Of a stretch of 64,000 nt of DNA, positions 24,349-36,844 are shown one piece after another. The DNA comes from Planctomycetota bacterium (lineage in GTDB: Bacteria; Planctomycetota; J058). How positions within the stretch are numbered: the first letter of the stretch is position 1; every line of letters starts with the position of its first letter. A program made the position numbers and the translations under genes. The notes under the pieces were generated by a model. It searched no databases. It was not told the origin of the DNA and was given only the letters and a program-made list of their open reading frames with translations. Location: the NCBI GenBank assembly GCA_019636275.1, contig JAHBXY010000025.1, forward strand, positions 1-64,000, given 5' to 3'.

Positions 24349-26967
24349 TCAGCGAGCGCGCAGCCGAAGGAGGAGCTCGCGCGCTCCGGCGTGGGCGGGG
24401 TCGACCGCCAGCGCGGCGCGCGCGGCCTCGCGCGCCCCGACCTCGTCGCCGCGGGCGGCCAGCGCGCGAGCGATCCGGTGCTGCAGGTCCGCGCGCTCCC
24501 GGCGGTCGGCCGTGGCGCCGAGCGCCCGGCGCCAGGCCAGGAGCGCCGAGTCGGCCCGCCCCTCGGCCAGGAAGGCGTCGCCGAGCTCCAGCCCGCCGAC
24601 CCGCGGGTCGAGGTCGACCGCCCGCTCGAGCGCCTGCCGGGCCTCGGCCGGACGCCGGGTCGCGAGGTGCAGGCGGCCCAGCTCGCGCCACAGGGCCGCG
24701 GCATCGGGGCGCGCCTCGACGGCCTCGCCGAGCAGGGCCTCGGCGAGGTCGCGGCGGCCGTGCGCCGACAGGTCCCTGGCCGCGACCCGCAGGAGGTCCC
24801 CCGGCCGCGCGTGTGTTCGCGCCGCCTCGAGCCAGAGCGCCCGGGCCCGCTCCGCCCGCCCCAGCCGGAGGTCGAGGCCCGCGGCGCGCGCAACGTCGCG
24901 CGCGTCGGCCCCGGGGCCGAGGAGCGGCTCGAGGAGCCGCCGCGCGGGGCCGGGCGAGTGGTCGGCCAGCGCGACGACGCAGCGCCGCCGTCGGTCGGGG
25001 TGCGCGCCCTCGAGGAGCGCCTCGAAGTCGGCCACACCCACGTAGGGCTGCGCCAGCAGCGCGGCCACGGCGTCGTCGAGCAGCGCCACCCGTCCCGCGA
25101 CAGCCGCGCGCAGGTCGGCCAGCGCCAGGTCGCGGTCGGCGGCGCGCGCCGCTGGGGTCACACCGGGCAGCCGGCCGAGCGCCAGCGCCTGGCGCCCCGC
25201 CTCCAGGCGGACGCCGGGGTCGTGCGGCGCGAGCCGCCGCGCCGCCGCCAGGCGCTCGCGCCGCGGCTCCGGGGCCGCGAGGACCGAGGCAAGCTCCAGG
25301 TGGGCCCAGGGGTCGCGCGGGGCCTTGAAGCACGCGCGCGCCAGGACCAGCCGGGCGGTGGGGAGGTCGCCCGCCGCCCGCAGGGCGCGCCCCCACTCGA
25401 CGTCGGTGCGGCCGTGCGCCGGCCACAGGCGCGACGCCCGGAGGAAGCGCCCCCGGCGGAGCTCCATGGGCGAGCGCGCGTCGAGCGCGCGCCCCAGGGC
25501 GTCGCGCGCGACGGCCAGCCGCGCGCCGTGGAACGCGAGGACGACGGCGGCGAAGGCGAGCGCACCACCGAGGGCGTTGATGACGCGAGCGTCGGCCCGG
25601 CCCGGTCCGTCCGCGACGACTTCCTGGCGCGTCGCTCGCGTCCAGCTCCGGGCCGGCCCCGGGCCGGCGTCGACGGCGGGGTCGCCTCCAGCCGCGATGC
25701 CGGCGAGGGCGGCGAAGGTCCACAGGACCGGCGCGACCTGCAGCCCGAACTCCACGACGCTCGCCGCCGCCATGCCCGCCGCCGCGGCCGCGCTCGCGGC
25801 CAGCAGCGCCCGGCGCGCGCCGCCGCGCGGGAGGCGCGCCAGCCCGCGGCGGACGGCCATGACCCAGGCGGCGACGGCGCCGAGGGCCAGGGCGCCGCCG
25901 ACGAGGCCGCAGTCCGCGAGCAGGTTGATGTAGTCGTTGTGGGTGGCATCGAGCAGCCGCGGATCGGCCAGGAGCTCCGGCGTCAGGGCGGCGTGCGAGC
26001 GCAGGCCGGCGCCGAGCAGGGGGAAGCGGAGGAAGAGCTGCCAGCCGATCGCCCACCAGGCGAGGCGATCCGTCTCCTCGCCCGCCACGAGGCGGTCGAA
26101 GCGGCCGAGCGTGACGTCGGCGCCCGCGACGAGGAGAAGGAGCCCGAGCGCGAGGGCGAGTGTGGCCCGGCGCCCCCGGGCGGCGCCCGAGAGCGCCACG
26201 AACACCCCTACGGCGACCGCCGCGCCGACCGCCCCGCTCCGCGAGCGCGAGGCGACGACGCCCAGCCCCAGGACCGCCGCCGCGGCGAGCGGCAGCCAAC
26301 GCCGCCAGCCGGTGGGCCTGACGCGCTGCCCGACGCCGCCGAGCGCGAGCGCGACCGGGAAGAGCATGAAGAGCAGGGCGGCGAGGTTGTTCGGGGAGAC
26401 GAACGTCCCGCGCGCGCGCGCCGCCGCCCCGACCTGCGGGAGGGCGACGACGACCTGCAGGACGGCGCCGGCGACGAGGAGCCCGCAGAGGAGGCGCGGG
26501 GGGCCGGCGCGGGCGGCCAGGAGGGCGACGACCGCCGCGCCGGCCCAGGCGAGGCCGCCCACCCGCGTCAGATGCGGGTCGAGCGAGAGGCAGGTCGGGC
26601 CCACGCCGTCGAGCAGGAACGGGCGCCGGGCCTCGACGGTCGTCGGCGAGAGCCAGGCGAGCGCGCCGCCCAGGGGCAGGACCTGGAGGGCCGCCAGGCC
26701 GATCAGGAGCGCGACGCCGATGGCGAGCCAGCGCGTCGGCCCGTCGAGCCGCGCCAGGGCGCGCGGGCGCAGGGCGGCGAGGCCGAGGGCCAGCCCGAGC
26801 GCGACCGTCAGGACGCCGAACCAGACCGGCCAGCGGCGGGAGTCGTCGAGCCAGGGCGCGAGCGCGACGACGCCCGCGGCCACCCACCAGCCGGCGGAGC
26901 CGCGCCGCCCGGCGGGCTGGAGCATGACGACCCCTGCGGCGAGGGATACAGGTCGCCGCCGCGCCAT
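24349..26967 (-). CDS. O-antigen ligase-like membrane protein with TPR C-terminus
   Basis: An 872-residue protein. The first 470 residues carry about twelve membrane helices and the Wzy_C/PglL-type features GTFVSPNNLAALL, SRSRSGA and DATHNDYINLLADCGLVG. After a last helix near residue 490, the C-terminal 360 residues form helical TPR-like repeats (RADALWRELGRLHLATRRPAEARQ-type units). In this family the membrane part polymerises or transfers glycans, while TPRs recruit partners. It is the second ligase-like protein of the locus, so one may polymerise and the other ligate. It is divergent from the Wza-like gene, with starts 14 bp apart, so promoters must overlap the coding ends. Confidence 0.85.
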   Translation of the reverse strand: MARRRPVSLAAGVVMLQPAGRRGSAGWWVAAGVVALAPWLDDSRRWPVWFGVLTVALGLALGLAALRPRALARLDGPTRWLAIGVALLIGLAALQVLPLGGALAWLSPTTVEARRPFLLDGVGPTCLSLDPHLTRVGGLAWAGAAVVALLAARAGPPRLLCGLLVAGAVLQVVVALPQVGAAARARGTFVSPNNLAALLFMLFPVALALGGVGQRVRPTGWRRWLPLAAAAVLGLGVVASRSRSGAVGAAVAVGVFVALSGAARGRRATLALALGLLLLVAGADVTLGRFDRLVAGEETDRLAWWAIGWQLFLRFPLLGAGLRSHAALTPELLADPRLLDATHNDYINLLADCGLVGGALALGAVAAWVMAVRRGLARLPRGGARRALLAASAAAAAGMAAASVVEFGLQVAPVLWTFAALAGIAAGGDPAVDAGPGPARSWTRATRQEVVADGPGRADARVINALGGALAFAAVVLAFHGARLAVARDALGRALDARSPMELRRGRFLRASRLWPAHGRTDVEWGRALRAAGDLPTARLVLARACFKAPRDPWAHLELASVLAAPEPRRERLAAARRLAPHDPGVRLEAGRQALALGRLPGVTPAARAADRDLALADLRAAVAGRVALLDDAVAALLAQPYVGVADFEALLEGAHPDRRRRCVVALADHSPGPARRLLEPLLGPGADARDVARAAGLDLRLGRAERARALWLEAARTHARPGDLLRVAARDLSAHGRRDLAEALLGEAVEARPDAAALWRELGRLHLATRRPAEARQALERAVDLDPRVGGLELGDAFLAEGRADSALLAWRRALGATADRRERADLQHRIARALAARGDEVGAREAARAALAVDPAHAGARELLLRLRAR

Positions 26968-26981
26968 GATAGGAGTAGGCC

Positions 26982-28229
26982 ATGCGCGCCGCCAGCAACG
27001 CCGCCGTGGGGCTGCTCCTGGTCCTCGCGGGCTGCCGGGCGGCAGCGCCGCTCCCGCCCGCGGGCGTCTGGGCCGCCGAGCCCGCAGAGCCCTACTGGGA
27101 GCAGGACGACGCCTTCCTTCAGGCGCGCGCGGTCGCCGCCGGAGGGGCCCCGTCCGCGACGCCCGCGCTGGACGCGCTCGCCGCGCTGGCCGCCGCGACC
27201 ACGCCGGAGCTGACCCTGCGCGGTCTGCTCGAGCCGCTCGCTCGACCGACGCCGCCGGCGCGGCTGCGCCCGGGGGACCTCCTCGCGCTCGACGTGTACG
27301 GCCGCCCGGAGCTCGGCGGCGAGCGGCGCGTGGGGGCCGACGGCCGGATCTCCATGTTCGCTGCCGGGCCGCTCGAGGTCGGCGGCCTGACCGAGGCCGA
27401 GGCCGCCCGGGCGGTCGAGGAGGTCCTCCGCGGGGTGGCGCGCATGCCGCAGGTGCAGGTCCGCGTGCTCGAGCCCGCGCCAGCGGCGGTCCGCGTCGTG
27501 GGCCGTGTGGCCGGCGGCGGCGGCAGCGCGCCCCTGCCGCCCGAGCGCGCGCTCGACGTCCTCGACCTGATCGCGCTCTCGGGCGGCCTCCTCGACGACG
27601 CCGCGGCCGACCGCCTGACGCTCCTGCGCGAGGACGACGGCCGGTCGCGCGGGTTCCACTTCACCTACGACGAGCTGCTCGCGGCCCGCCCGGCGGGCTT
27701 CACCGCGCCGCTCCGGCCCGACGACGTGCTGGTCGTCCCCCGGCTGCCCGAGGTGCACGTGTTCGGGCAGGTCGGGCGCCAGGGCGCGTTCCCCCTGCGG
27801 CCGGCGGCCACGATCGGCTCGCTCCTGGTGCAGGCGGGCGGGCTCACCCCCGGCGCCAGCGCCCGCGACGTGCGGGTGCTGCGCGGCGAGGCCGCCGACG
27901 CGCCCGCGGCGCTCGACCAGGCGCTCGCGGCGGGCGACGTCGTGTTCGTGCCGCAGCGCCGGCGGGTGTTCCTCGTCGGCCGCGGCCTGAACACGAGCGG
28001 CCCGCTGGACCTGCCCGGCACGGGGCTCACGGTGGTGCAGGCCCTCGCCGCGGCCGGCTGGGTGACCAAGCGCGCCGACCTCGACGGGGTGGAGGTCCTG
28101 CGCTACCTCCGCGGCCAGGCGACGCGCTTCGCCGTGCCCCTGCGGGAGATCCTCGACGGCGACCGGCGGGACGCCGACTACCCGCTGCAGCCCGGCGACG
28201 TGCTCCACGTGCCGGAGGGCGCGTGGTGA
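26982..28229 (+). CDS. Polysaccharide export lipoprotein (Wza-like, SLBB domains)
   Basis: A 415-residue outer-membrane-targeted lipoprotein. The N-terminus ends in a lipobox LAGC with lipidated C18. A Poly_export domain follows at about 105-170 (LRPGDLLALDVYGRPELGGERRVGADGRISM), then SLBB-type segments (VHVFGQVGRQGAFPLRPAATIGSLLVQAGG; VFLVGRGLNTSGPLDLPGTGLTVVQALAAAGW). Family members form the periplasm-spanning export channel. It overlaps the Wzc-like gene by four bases, so the two are made together, matching the usual Wza-Wzc pairing. The ORF is complete. Confidence 0.9.
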   Translation: MRAASNAAVGLLLVLAGCRAAAPLPPAGVWAAEPAEPYWEQDDAFLQARAVAAGGAPSATPALDALAALAAATTPELTLRGLLEPLARPTPPARLRPGDLLALDVYGRPELGGERRVGADGRISMFAAGPLEVGGLTEAEAARAVEEVLRGVARMPQVQVRVLEPAPAAVRVVGRVAGGGGSAPLPPERALDVLDLIALSGGLLDDAAADRLTLLREDDGRSRGFHFTYDELLAARPAGFTAPLRPDDVLVVPRLPEVHVFGQVGRQGAFPLRPAATIGSLLVQAGGLTPGASARDVRVLRGEAADAPAALDQALAAGDVVFVPQRRRVFLVGRGLNTSGPLDLPGTGLTVVQALAAAGWVTKRADLDGVEVLRYLRGQATRFAVPLREILDGDRRDADYPLQPGDVLHVPEGAW

Positions 28230-30325
28230 CGGCGCAGGGCGAGGAGGGCGAGCTGCGCGCGGCCTGGCGCCTCCTGCGCCGGGCCTGGGGCGCGCTGCGG
28301 CGCCGGTGGCCGACCGCCCTGGCGATCGCGGGGCTGGCCGCGGCGGCGGTCGCGCTCCGGCTGGCCCTCCAGCCCGACCGCTACGAGGCGCGGGGCCTGC
28401 TCCAGGTCGGTCTTAACATCGACCTCGACGCCGGTGAGGACTTCCGCTTCGCCGGGACGGCCGCGCGCGTCTTCTACAGCCAGGTCGAGCTGCTCAGCAG
28501 CGAGCGCGTCCTCACGGAGGCGGCGCAGGTCGTCGCGGGCGAGTCGATCCCGCCCGGCCGCGCGCGGGACGAGGCGCTGGAGGAGTTCCTTGAGCACGTC
28601 GCGGTGCGCCCCGTGCGCAACACCTTCCTGGTCGCGGTCGAGGCCTGGGACCCCGACCCCCGGCGGGCCGCGGAGCGGGTCAACGCGCTGTTCGACGTCT
28701 ACGTGCGCAGCTCGAACGAGTTCCTGGGCGAGCGCTACCGCGTCCAGAACGACCTCGCCCGGCGCCGCGAGCGCGACGCGCTCGAGGCGCTGCGCGGCGC
28801 CGACGCCCGGCGCGAGGCGTTCCTCGCCCGATGGGGCGAGGTGTCCTTCGAGGCGCGCGGGCGCGCGCTCGCCGTCCGCTCGGGCGAGCTCGAGGCCCGG
28901 GCCGCGCGCGTCGACGTGGAGCTGGCCACGATCGCGGCCGAGACGAGCCTCGTGGCGACCAACATCGACCCCGATGACCGCGCCGAGCCCGAGGTGATGC
29001 TCGGCCGGCTGGGCTTCCTCCTCAAGGCCAAGGAGCTCCTCGACCCGCTCCACGAGGTGCGCGGGCGGCTCGCCCGCGCCGAGGCCGAGCTCGAGCCGGA
29101 GCACCCGGCGGTGCGACTCCTGCACGATCAGGTGCGGGCCCAGGCCGAGGCGCTGCGGGCCTCGCTGCGGACGCTCAGCGAAGGCCGGCGCGAGGAGCTG
29201 CGCCACCGCTCGGCGATGCTCGGGGCGGAGCAGGCTGAGGTCGTGCGGCTGCTCGCGGAGCTCGAGCGCGAGCGCTTCCGGTTGACCGAGCTCCAGGCCG
29301 ACCACGAGCGCCTGCTGCGCGAGGTGGCCTATTACGAGCGCGAGCTCGAAGCGACCCGGGCGAGCCAGTGGCGCACCGAGGGGCGCTCGCAGGTCCAGCT
29401 CGCCGCCGCGGTGCTCGCGCCGGCCGAGGTCCCCCACGAGCCGTCCTCGCCCTTCAAGCCCCTTGTCATCGCGCTGATCGCGCTCGGCGCGCTGACCCTC
29501 GGCGCCGCCTCGGTGATCGTGTGGGATCAGGTCGACGACACGCTCCGCCCCGACGACGACCTCGCCGGGCAGCACGCGCTCGAGGTCCTGGCGCGGATCC
29601 CCGCCCACGACGCGTGGCAGGACGAGCGCGCCCTCGTGCTCGCGGTGGCCACGGACGCGCAGGCCACCGCCACCGGCGAGGCGTTCCGCCTGCTCCGGAC
29701 CAACGCGCTCCACGCGCTCGCCGGTCGGGAGCGCCCGGTGCTCCTGATCACGAGCGCCGTCGCCGGCGAGGGCAAGACCCTGTGCGCGGTCCAGCTCGCG
29801 ACCGTGCTGGCCCGCACGGACGGCCCGATCCTCCTGATCGAGGGCGACCTGCGCCGCCCGCGGCTCTCGGCGCTCCTGGGGGTCGAGGCGCCGCGCGGGC
29901 TGAGCCAGGTCCTCCTCGGCGGCTGCGCGCTGGCCGACGCGATCGTGCCCAGCGGCCAAGATGGCCTGAGCCTGCTCCCGGCCGGGCCCGCGCCGGCCTC
30001 GAGCCCGGGCGACCTGCTGACGCCCGGCGCGCTCTCGCGCCTCTTCACGGAGGCCCGGGCCGGGTTCCGGGCCGTCGTCATCGACAGCCCGCCGGTCCTC
30101 GGGCTGGCCGACACCAGCCTCCTCGCCCCGCACGTCGATGGCGTGCTCCTGGTCGTGCGGCTCGCCGTGGCGCGGCGACGCGAGGTGGAGGCCAGCCTGG
30201 CGCAGCTGCGCGCCGTGGGCGCACGGCCCACCGGACTGGTCGTGAACGGGCTCCACCAGGCCGCGCCGCCCTACGAGGCCTACGGCGCCCGCCCGCCGGC
30301 GGCGGAGGAGGACGAGGGCGCGTAG
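28226..30325 (+). CDS. Wzc-like polysaccharide co-polymerase with BY-kinase domain
   Basis: A 699-residue inner-membrane protein that controls chain length and export. There is one membrane segment near residue 35-55, then a Wzz-type periplasmic region with long coiled coils (about 170-370), then a second membrane segment near 412-435. The cytoplasmic ATPase has Walker A GEGKT (514-518), the BY-kinase-specific Walker A' LIEGDLRRPR and Walker B VVIDSPP. The C-terminus has only two close tyrosines (YEAYG) instead of a long Tyr cluster, so autophosphorylation capacity may be limited. GTG 28226 is chosen because GGAGGG lies seven bases upstream; an adjacent GTG at 28223 is possible. Confidence 0.9.
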   Translation: MTAQGEEGELRAAWRLLRRAWGALRRRWPTALAIAGLAAAAVALRLALQPDRYEARGLLQVGLNIDLDAGEDFRFAGTAARVFYSQVELLSSERVLTEAAQVVAGESIPPGRARDEALEEFLEHVAVRPVRNTFLVAVEAWDPDPRRAAERVNALFDVYVRSSNEFLGERYRVQNDLARRRERDALEALRGADARREAFLARWGEVSFEARGRALAVRSGELEARAARVDVELATIAAETSLVATNIDPDDRAEPEVMLGRLGFLLKAKELLDPLHEVRGRLARAEAELEPEHPAVRLLHDQVRAQAEALRASLRTLSEGRREELRHRSAMLGAEQAEVVRLLAELERERFRLTELQADHERLLREVAYYERELEATRASQWRTEGRSQVQLAAAVLAPAEVPHEPSSPFKPLVIALIALGALTLGAASVIVWDQVDDTLRPDDDLAGQHALEVLARIPAHDAWQDERALVLAVATDAQATATGEAFRLLRTNALHALAGRERPVLLITSAVAGEGKTLCAVQLATVLARTDGPILLIEGDLRRPRLSALLGVEAPRGLSQVLLGGCALADAIVPSGQDGLSLLPAGPAPASSPGDLLTPGALSRLFTEARAGFRAVVIDSPPVLGLADTSLLAPHVDGVLLVVRLAVARRREVEASLAQLRAVGARPTGLVVNGLHQAAPPYEAYGARPPAAEEDEGA

Positions 30326-30405
30326 CCGGGCGAGTCGGAGCGGCGGAAGGGGCGAGCGCCTGGTGTCCCGCTGACCGGGTGTCTAGACTATGCGAGGGGA
30401 GCGCC

Positions 30406-31977
30406 ATGGACCGACGGCTGAAGGACTCGGGGCTCGTCGCGGCGGGCGCGCTCTTCGTCCTCGCCGGGCTGGCCCTCGTCGAGGGCACGGCGGCGGCGGG
30501 CGAGCCGGGCGCGGGCGACCTGGTGGCGGTCGCCGGCGACCCTGCGGCCCTCCAGGCGCGCCTCGAGGCGGGCGAGCGGCTCGTCTGGGCCGGTCCGGCC
30601 CACCGGCAGACGCTCGTGCTGCGGCTGGGCGGGGGCGCGCTCCTCCTCGAGCGCGGCCTGCGCCACCTCGACGCGCAGGTCGGGCTGCGGCGGGACGGCG
30701 CCTTCCTGGTCGTCGAAGGGCCGGCCACGGTGCGGCGTGAGCAGGACGCCGAGGGGGCGCGGCGCATGGACGCGAGCACGCTCCTGGGCCTGCCGTGGGG
30801 GGCCCCGCCCGACACGGCGCCCCCCGCGGCGCCGCCAAGCGACTCGCGGCTGCAGATGATCGAGGGCGACGCGAGCATCGCGCGCGCCGCCGCGCCGGCC
30901 GCGGTCAACGTCAACAAGGGCGGGGAGGCGCCGCTCGTCGAGCGCGACAAGGCCGACCTGGGCGAGTTCGCCGAGGGCAAGGTCGAGGTCGGCGGGTCGC
31001 AGCTGACCCTGCTCGAGCACACGAACCTGCGCGTGCTGTCGATCGGCGCGACCTCGTCGGTCGTCGAGGTCCTGGGCGTGCAGCTCGAGCTGCAGCGCGG
31101 GACGATCGTCGAGGCGGCGTTCGGCTCGCTCGTGCTGAACATCCAGCGCGGCGCCGCGACCGTGCGCCCGGGGAGCGCGCCCCAGATCCCGGAGATCCGG
31201 ATCACGAACCTCGACCCGGGGACCGGGATCCTCACGGTCACGACGGTGCAGCTCGCCCCTGGCCAGGAGTTCGGCGCCGGGCCGACCGGCGTGTGGACCA
31301 CGCCGGGGTCGGCGTCGCCGATCTCGGTGACCGTGACCCTCTCCGTGCCCGTCTACGACGCCGACGGGCAGGTCGTGGGCCGCGAGACCGTGACGACGTT
31401 CCAGGGGCAGGCCCCGGTGGGCACGGCGCCGCCGGTGCCGGTGCTCGTCGACGCGATCGCGCGCGTGATGGCCAGCGGGGACCCCGCCGCCGTCGGGCCC
31501 ATGGTGGAGGCCCTGACGAACGGGACCTCGGTCACCGAGCTGGGCCTGGCGAGCCTCGTGACGAACTACACCGGCGACCCGGACCTCGTCGACGTGATGC
31601 AGGGCGCGCTCGCGCACCTCGGGACCGCCGGGTCGCGCGGCGGCTCGCCGTCGGATGAGGACGCCTCGGGGGAGGAGGGGGGGGCGAGCACCACGTCGTC
31701 GGGCGGCGGCGGCTCGGAGCCTCCGGCCGGTCACGGCGGCGAGGACGACGAGGCCGACGCGCGGACGATCGAGATCTTCTTCACCTACTCGAGCGTCCCC
31801 GGCGACGGGCTCGTCGGCGGCGTCCTCTTCGCGCAGGGCAACCCGCCGCCGCAGTCGATCGACCACTCGAACAGCCAGAACAGCACGGGCACGAACACGA
31901 TCATCGGCGGCGGCAACAACACCGGCGGCAACACCGGCGGCTCCGTCACCCCGACCAGCTCGGCCTCGTTCCGCTGA
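30406..31977 (+). CDS. Exported protein of unknown function, FecR-like core
   Basis: A 523-residue protein with an N-terminal hydrophobic signal/anchor (about 9-30). The middle (about 190-270) resembles a FecR-like beta domain (VLSIGATSSVVEVLGVQLELQRGTI). It is followed by Gly/Ser/Asp-rich low complexity (about 415-450) and an Asn/Gly/Thr-rich tail. The start ATG 30406 has GAGGGGA upstream (30394-30400). It lies directly after the Wzc gene with 80 bp between, so it may be part of the export operon. No enzyme motif is visible. Confidence 0.65.
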   Translation: MDRRLKDSGLVAAGALFVLAGLALVEGTAAAGEPGAGDLVAVAGDPAALQARLEAGERLVWAGPAHRQTLVLRLGGGALLLERGLRHLDAQVGLRRDGAFLVVEGPATVRREQDAEGARRMDASTLLGLPWGAPPDTAPPAAPPSDSRLQMIEGDASIARAAAPAAVNVNKGGEAPLVERDKADLGEFAEGKVEVGGSQLTLLEHTNLRVLSIGATSSVVEVLGVQLELQRGTIVEAAFGSLVLNIQRGAATVRPGSAPQIPEIRITNLDPGTGILTVTTVQLAPGQEFGAGPTGVWTTPGSASPISVTVTLSVPVYDADGQVVGRETVTTFQGQAPVGTAPPVPVLVDAIARVMASGDPAAVGPMVEALTNGTSVTELGLASLVTNYTGDPDLVDVMQGALAHLGTAGSRGGSPSDEDASGEEGGASTTSSGGGGSEPPAGHGGEDDEADARTIEIFFTYSSVPGDGLVGGVLFAQGNPPPQSIDHSNSQNSTGTNTIIGGGNNTGGNTGGSVTPTSSASFR

Positions 31978-32002
31978 CGCCGGCGCCGCCCGCTGACGGC
32001 GG

Positions 32003-34672
<2,670 letters not shown>

Positions 34673-35850
34673 CAGGCGCGTCGCCGTGTGGTCCTCCGCG
34701 TCCTGGTCAGGCGCCGTCGGCCCCTGGTCGAGCCGGGTCGACTCCTGCGACGCCGCGCCCGACGGCGCCGGGGAGGCGCCGGACGTCTCGTCCTGCCGGG
34801 TCTCCTCGAGCGGCGGCGAGACCGGCGCGGGTATCGACGGCGGCGCCGAGAGCCAGGTGGGGGCCGAGGACGAGGGCGGGGGAGGCTCGAGCGGCGCGCG
34901 GGCCGCGGGGGCGAGGGGGCGGGGCGGGCGCGGTCGCCGGGGCGGCGCCGGGGCGCGGGCGGGAACGCGCCGCTGCTCGTGTCGAGCCGGGTCGCGTGGG
35001 TGGTCGGCGCGACGCCCGGGGGGCCGGCGCCGGCGACCGGCGGGGCCTCGTCGTCTTCACCGAGGAAGGTCGCGCCACCCTCGACGGGCGCAGGGGGCGG
35101 GGCGACCTTGGCGCGCTGGGCGGGGGCCTCGTCGTCCTCCTCGCCGAGGTAGGTCGCGCCGCCGTCGATGCCTGCGGGAGGCGCGACCGCAGCTTGACCA
35201 CGCAAGCGGACAACGGCAAGAGCGAAACCATCATCATCCTCCTCGCCGAAGTGGGTTTGCACCGCAAATCGACAACGCAAACGCAACCACAAGAAGCACT
35301 TTTTGCGCGGAGGCGGGGCGCGGCGGCGGGGCGGGGGCCTCGTCGTCGTCCTCCTCGCCGAGGTAGGTCGCGCCGCCGTCGACCGGCGCGGGAGGCGCGG
35401 CCGCAGGCGCGCGCGCGGAGGCGGGGCGCGGCGGCGGGGCGGGGGCCTCGTCGTCGTCCTCCTCGCCGAGGAAGGTGCGCGCCCCCCGTCCGCGGGGGCA
35501 CGGGCAACGGAGGCCGCGGCCGAGCGCGCGCCGGCGGGCGGGCGAGGCGGGGGCGCCGGGCGGGAGCGCGCTGGCGGCGGCAGGACCGGGGGCGTCGTCG
35601 GCGGCATCGTCATCCCCAGGAAGGTCGCGCCGCCAGGGACTGGCGGGAGCCGTCGGCGCGGGGGTGGCCAGCCGCGCCAGCGAACCGGCGGTCGGGGGCG
35701 CCGGGCGGGGGCGGGGCGCGGCGGCGCCGCCGGCGGCGGGGCGCTCTCCTCCGCGTCGTCCTCACCCAGGTAGGTCGCGTCGCCGGCGCGGGGCGGGGCG
35801 GCGTCGGGCCCGGGTCCGCGCGGGTCGTCCTCGTCCACAGCTCCCCCCAC
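34673..35850 (-). other. Probable frame-broken, repeat-rich N-terminal extension of the kinase
   Basis: The minus strand encodes repeated GGATYLGEDD/GGATFLGEDD units separated by Pro/Ala-rich spacers, starting with MGGAVDEDD at 35850. The repeats are distributed over different frames: about 35850-35600 and 35270-35000 share one frame, 35500-35300 is in another, and 34970-34673 is in the kinase frame with ATRLD/STRLD units. At least two indels must be assumed to make a single disordered N-terminus of about 390 residues. A patch at 35200-35310 is noticeably AT-richer and carries a degenerate unit (FGEEDDDGF). ATYLG-type short repeats may be phosphorylation or FHA-docking sites; this is inference. 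Confidence 0.55.
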
Positions 35851-35926
35851 CGTCGACGTGCGCTGCGCTGCTGCGCCCCCTCACCATAGCCACGGGCGGG
35901 GCGGCGCACCCGCGCCGACGGTCGGG

Positions 35927-36844
35927 TCAGCGCCGGTCGAGCCTCGCCGCGAGCTCGCGCGCCAGCCAGTCCGTGAACACCGCCGCGCCGTCCGGTGAGA
36001 GGTGCACGTCGTCGTCGAAGTGCCCCTCGCCCGGCTCGAGGCCGGGCGGTCGGCGCCCGTCGAGGATCGTCGCGCCCCCGAGGGCGTCGCGCGCCGTCGA
36101 GGAGACGTCGTAGCCCTCCCGCGTCGGCATCGCCACGGCGAGCGCGACGACCCCCTCCCGCGCGAGCAGCGCGAGCAGGCGGCGCAGCCGCCGGTCGCCG
36201 CCGCGCATCGCCGTCGGGGCCGCTGTCGCCGCGAGGCGCGGCTTGACGCGGCGGTAGGCGGGGACGACGGCATCGAGGCAGCGCGTCCGGACGCGGTCGG
36301 CGTTCTGCACGAGGGCCGAGGCCCGGGCGAGCACGAGGTGGGTCGTCTGCTCGACCGAGAGCGACTCCTCCGTGGCGAGCGCGGCGACGTCGCCGAGCCG
36401 GACGTGCCGGGCGAGCCGCTGGGGGCGGACCGGGTTGTCGTCGCCGAGCTGGCCCGGGGTGAAGCCGAGGACCACCGCATCAGGGCGGGCCTGCCCCTCC
36501 CGGAGCAGCCGCTCGAGCGCCCAGCGCCACTCGAGCACGTCGGAACCGTCCATGAAGACCGTCGCGGCGGCGCAGGGCTGGCCCCGCGCCACGGCGAGGC
36601 GCGCCGCCACGTCCGGCGCCAGGGCGCAGCGCAGCATCGAGTTCCCGACGAACAGCACCCGCGGCGCCGGAGCGTCGCCCAGGGCGCGGACCTGCGCCGG
36701 CGCGTCGAGGATGTGCCGCACGTCGGCGCTGAGCCTCCCCTCGAGCGGACGGAGCGCGACCTCACCGAGCAGGAGCGACGCGACCACGGCGACGACCACG
36801 CGGCGGTCGAGGCGCGCGTCAGAACTGGAAGTAGTAGAAGACAC
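35927..36844 (-). CDS. SGNH/GDSL-like hydrolase, partner of MBOAT acyltransferase
   Basis: A 305-residue protein with an N-terminal signal-anchor (VVVAVVASLLLGEVAL). VLFVGNSM places the nucleophile at S69, and DDVHLSPDG supplies the C-terminal D278/H281 pair, so the SGNH catalytic set is present. AlgJ/AlgX- and DltD-like SGNH proteins complete the transfer of acyl groups onto periplasmic polysaccharide. The 5' end overlaps the MBOAT gene by 26 bp, which argues for coupled translation and a joint function. Confidence 0.8.
   Translation of the reverse strand: MSSTTSSSDARLDRRVVVAVVASLLLGEVALRPLEGRLSADVRHILDAPAQVRALGDAPAPRVLFVGNSMLRCALAPDVAARLAVARGQPCAAATVFMDGSDVLEWRWALERLLREGQARPDAVVLGFTPGQLGDDNPVRPQRLARHVRLGDVAALATEESLSVEQTTHLVLARASALVQNADRVRTRCLDAVVPAYRRVKPRLAATAAPTAMRGGDRRLRRLLALLAREGVVALAVAMPTREGYDVSSTARDALGGATILDGRRPPGLEPGEGHFDDDVHLSPDGAAVFTDWLARELAARLDRR

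Noticed and set aside
25937-28225. N-terminal extension of the Wzc-like frame
   Set aside because: It overlaps the ligase antisense and the Wza gene; the ribosome site and homology place the start at 28226.
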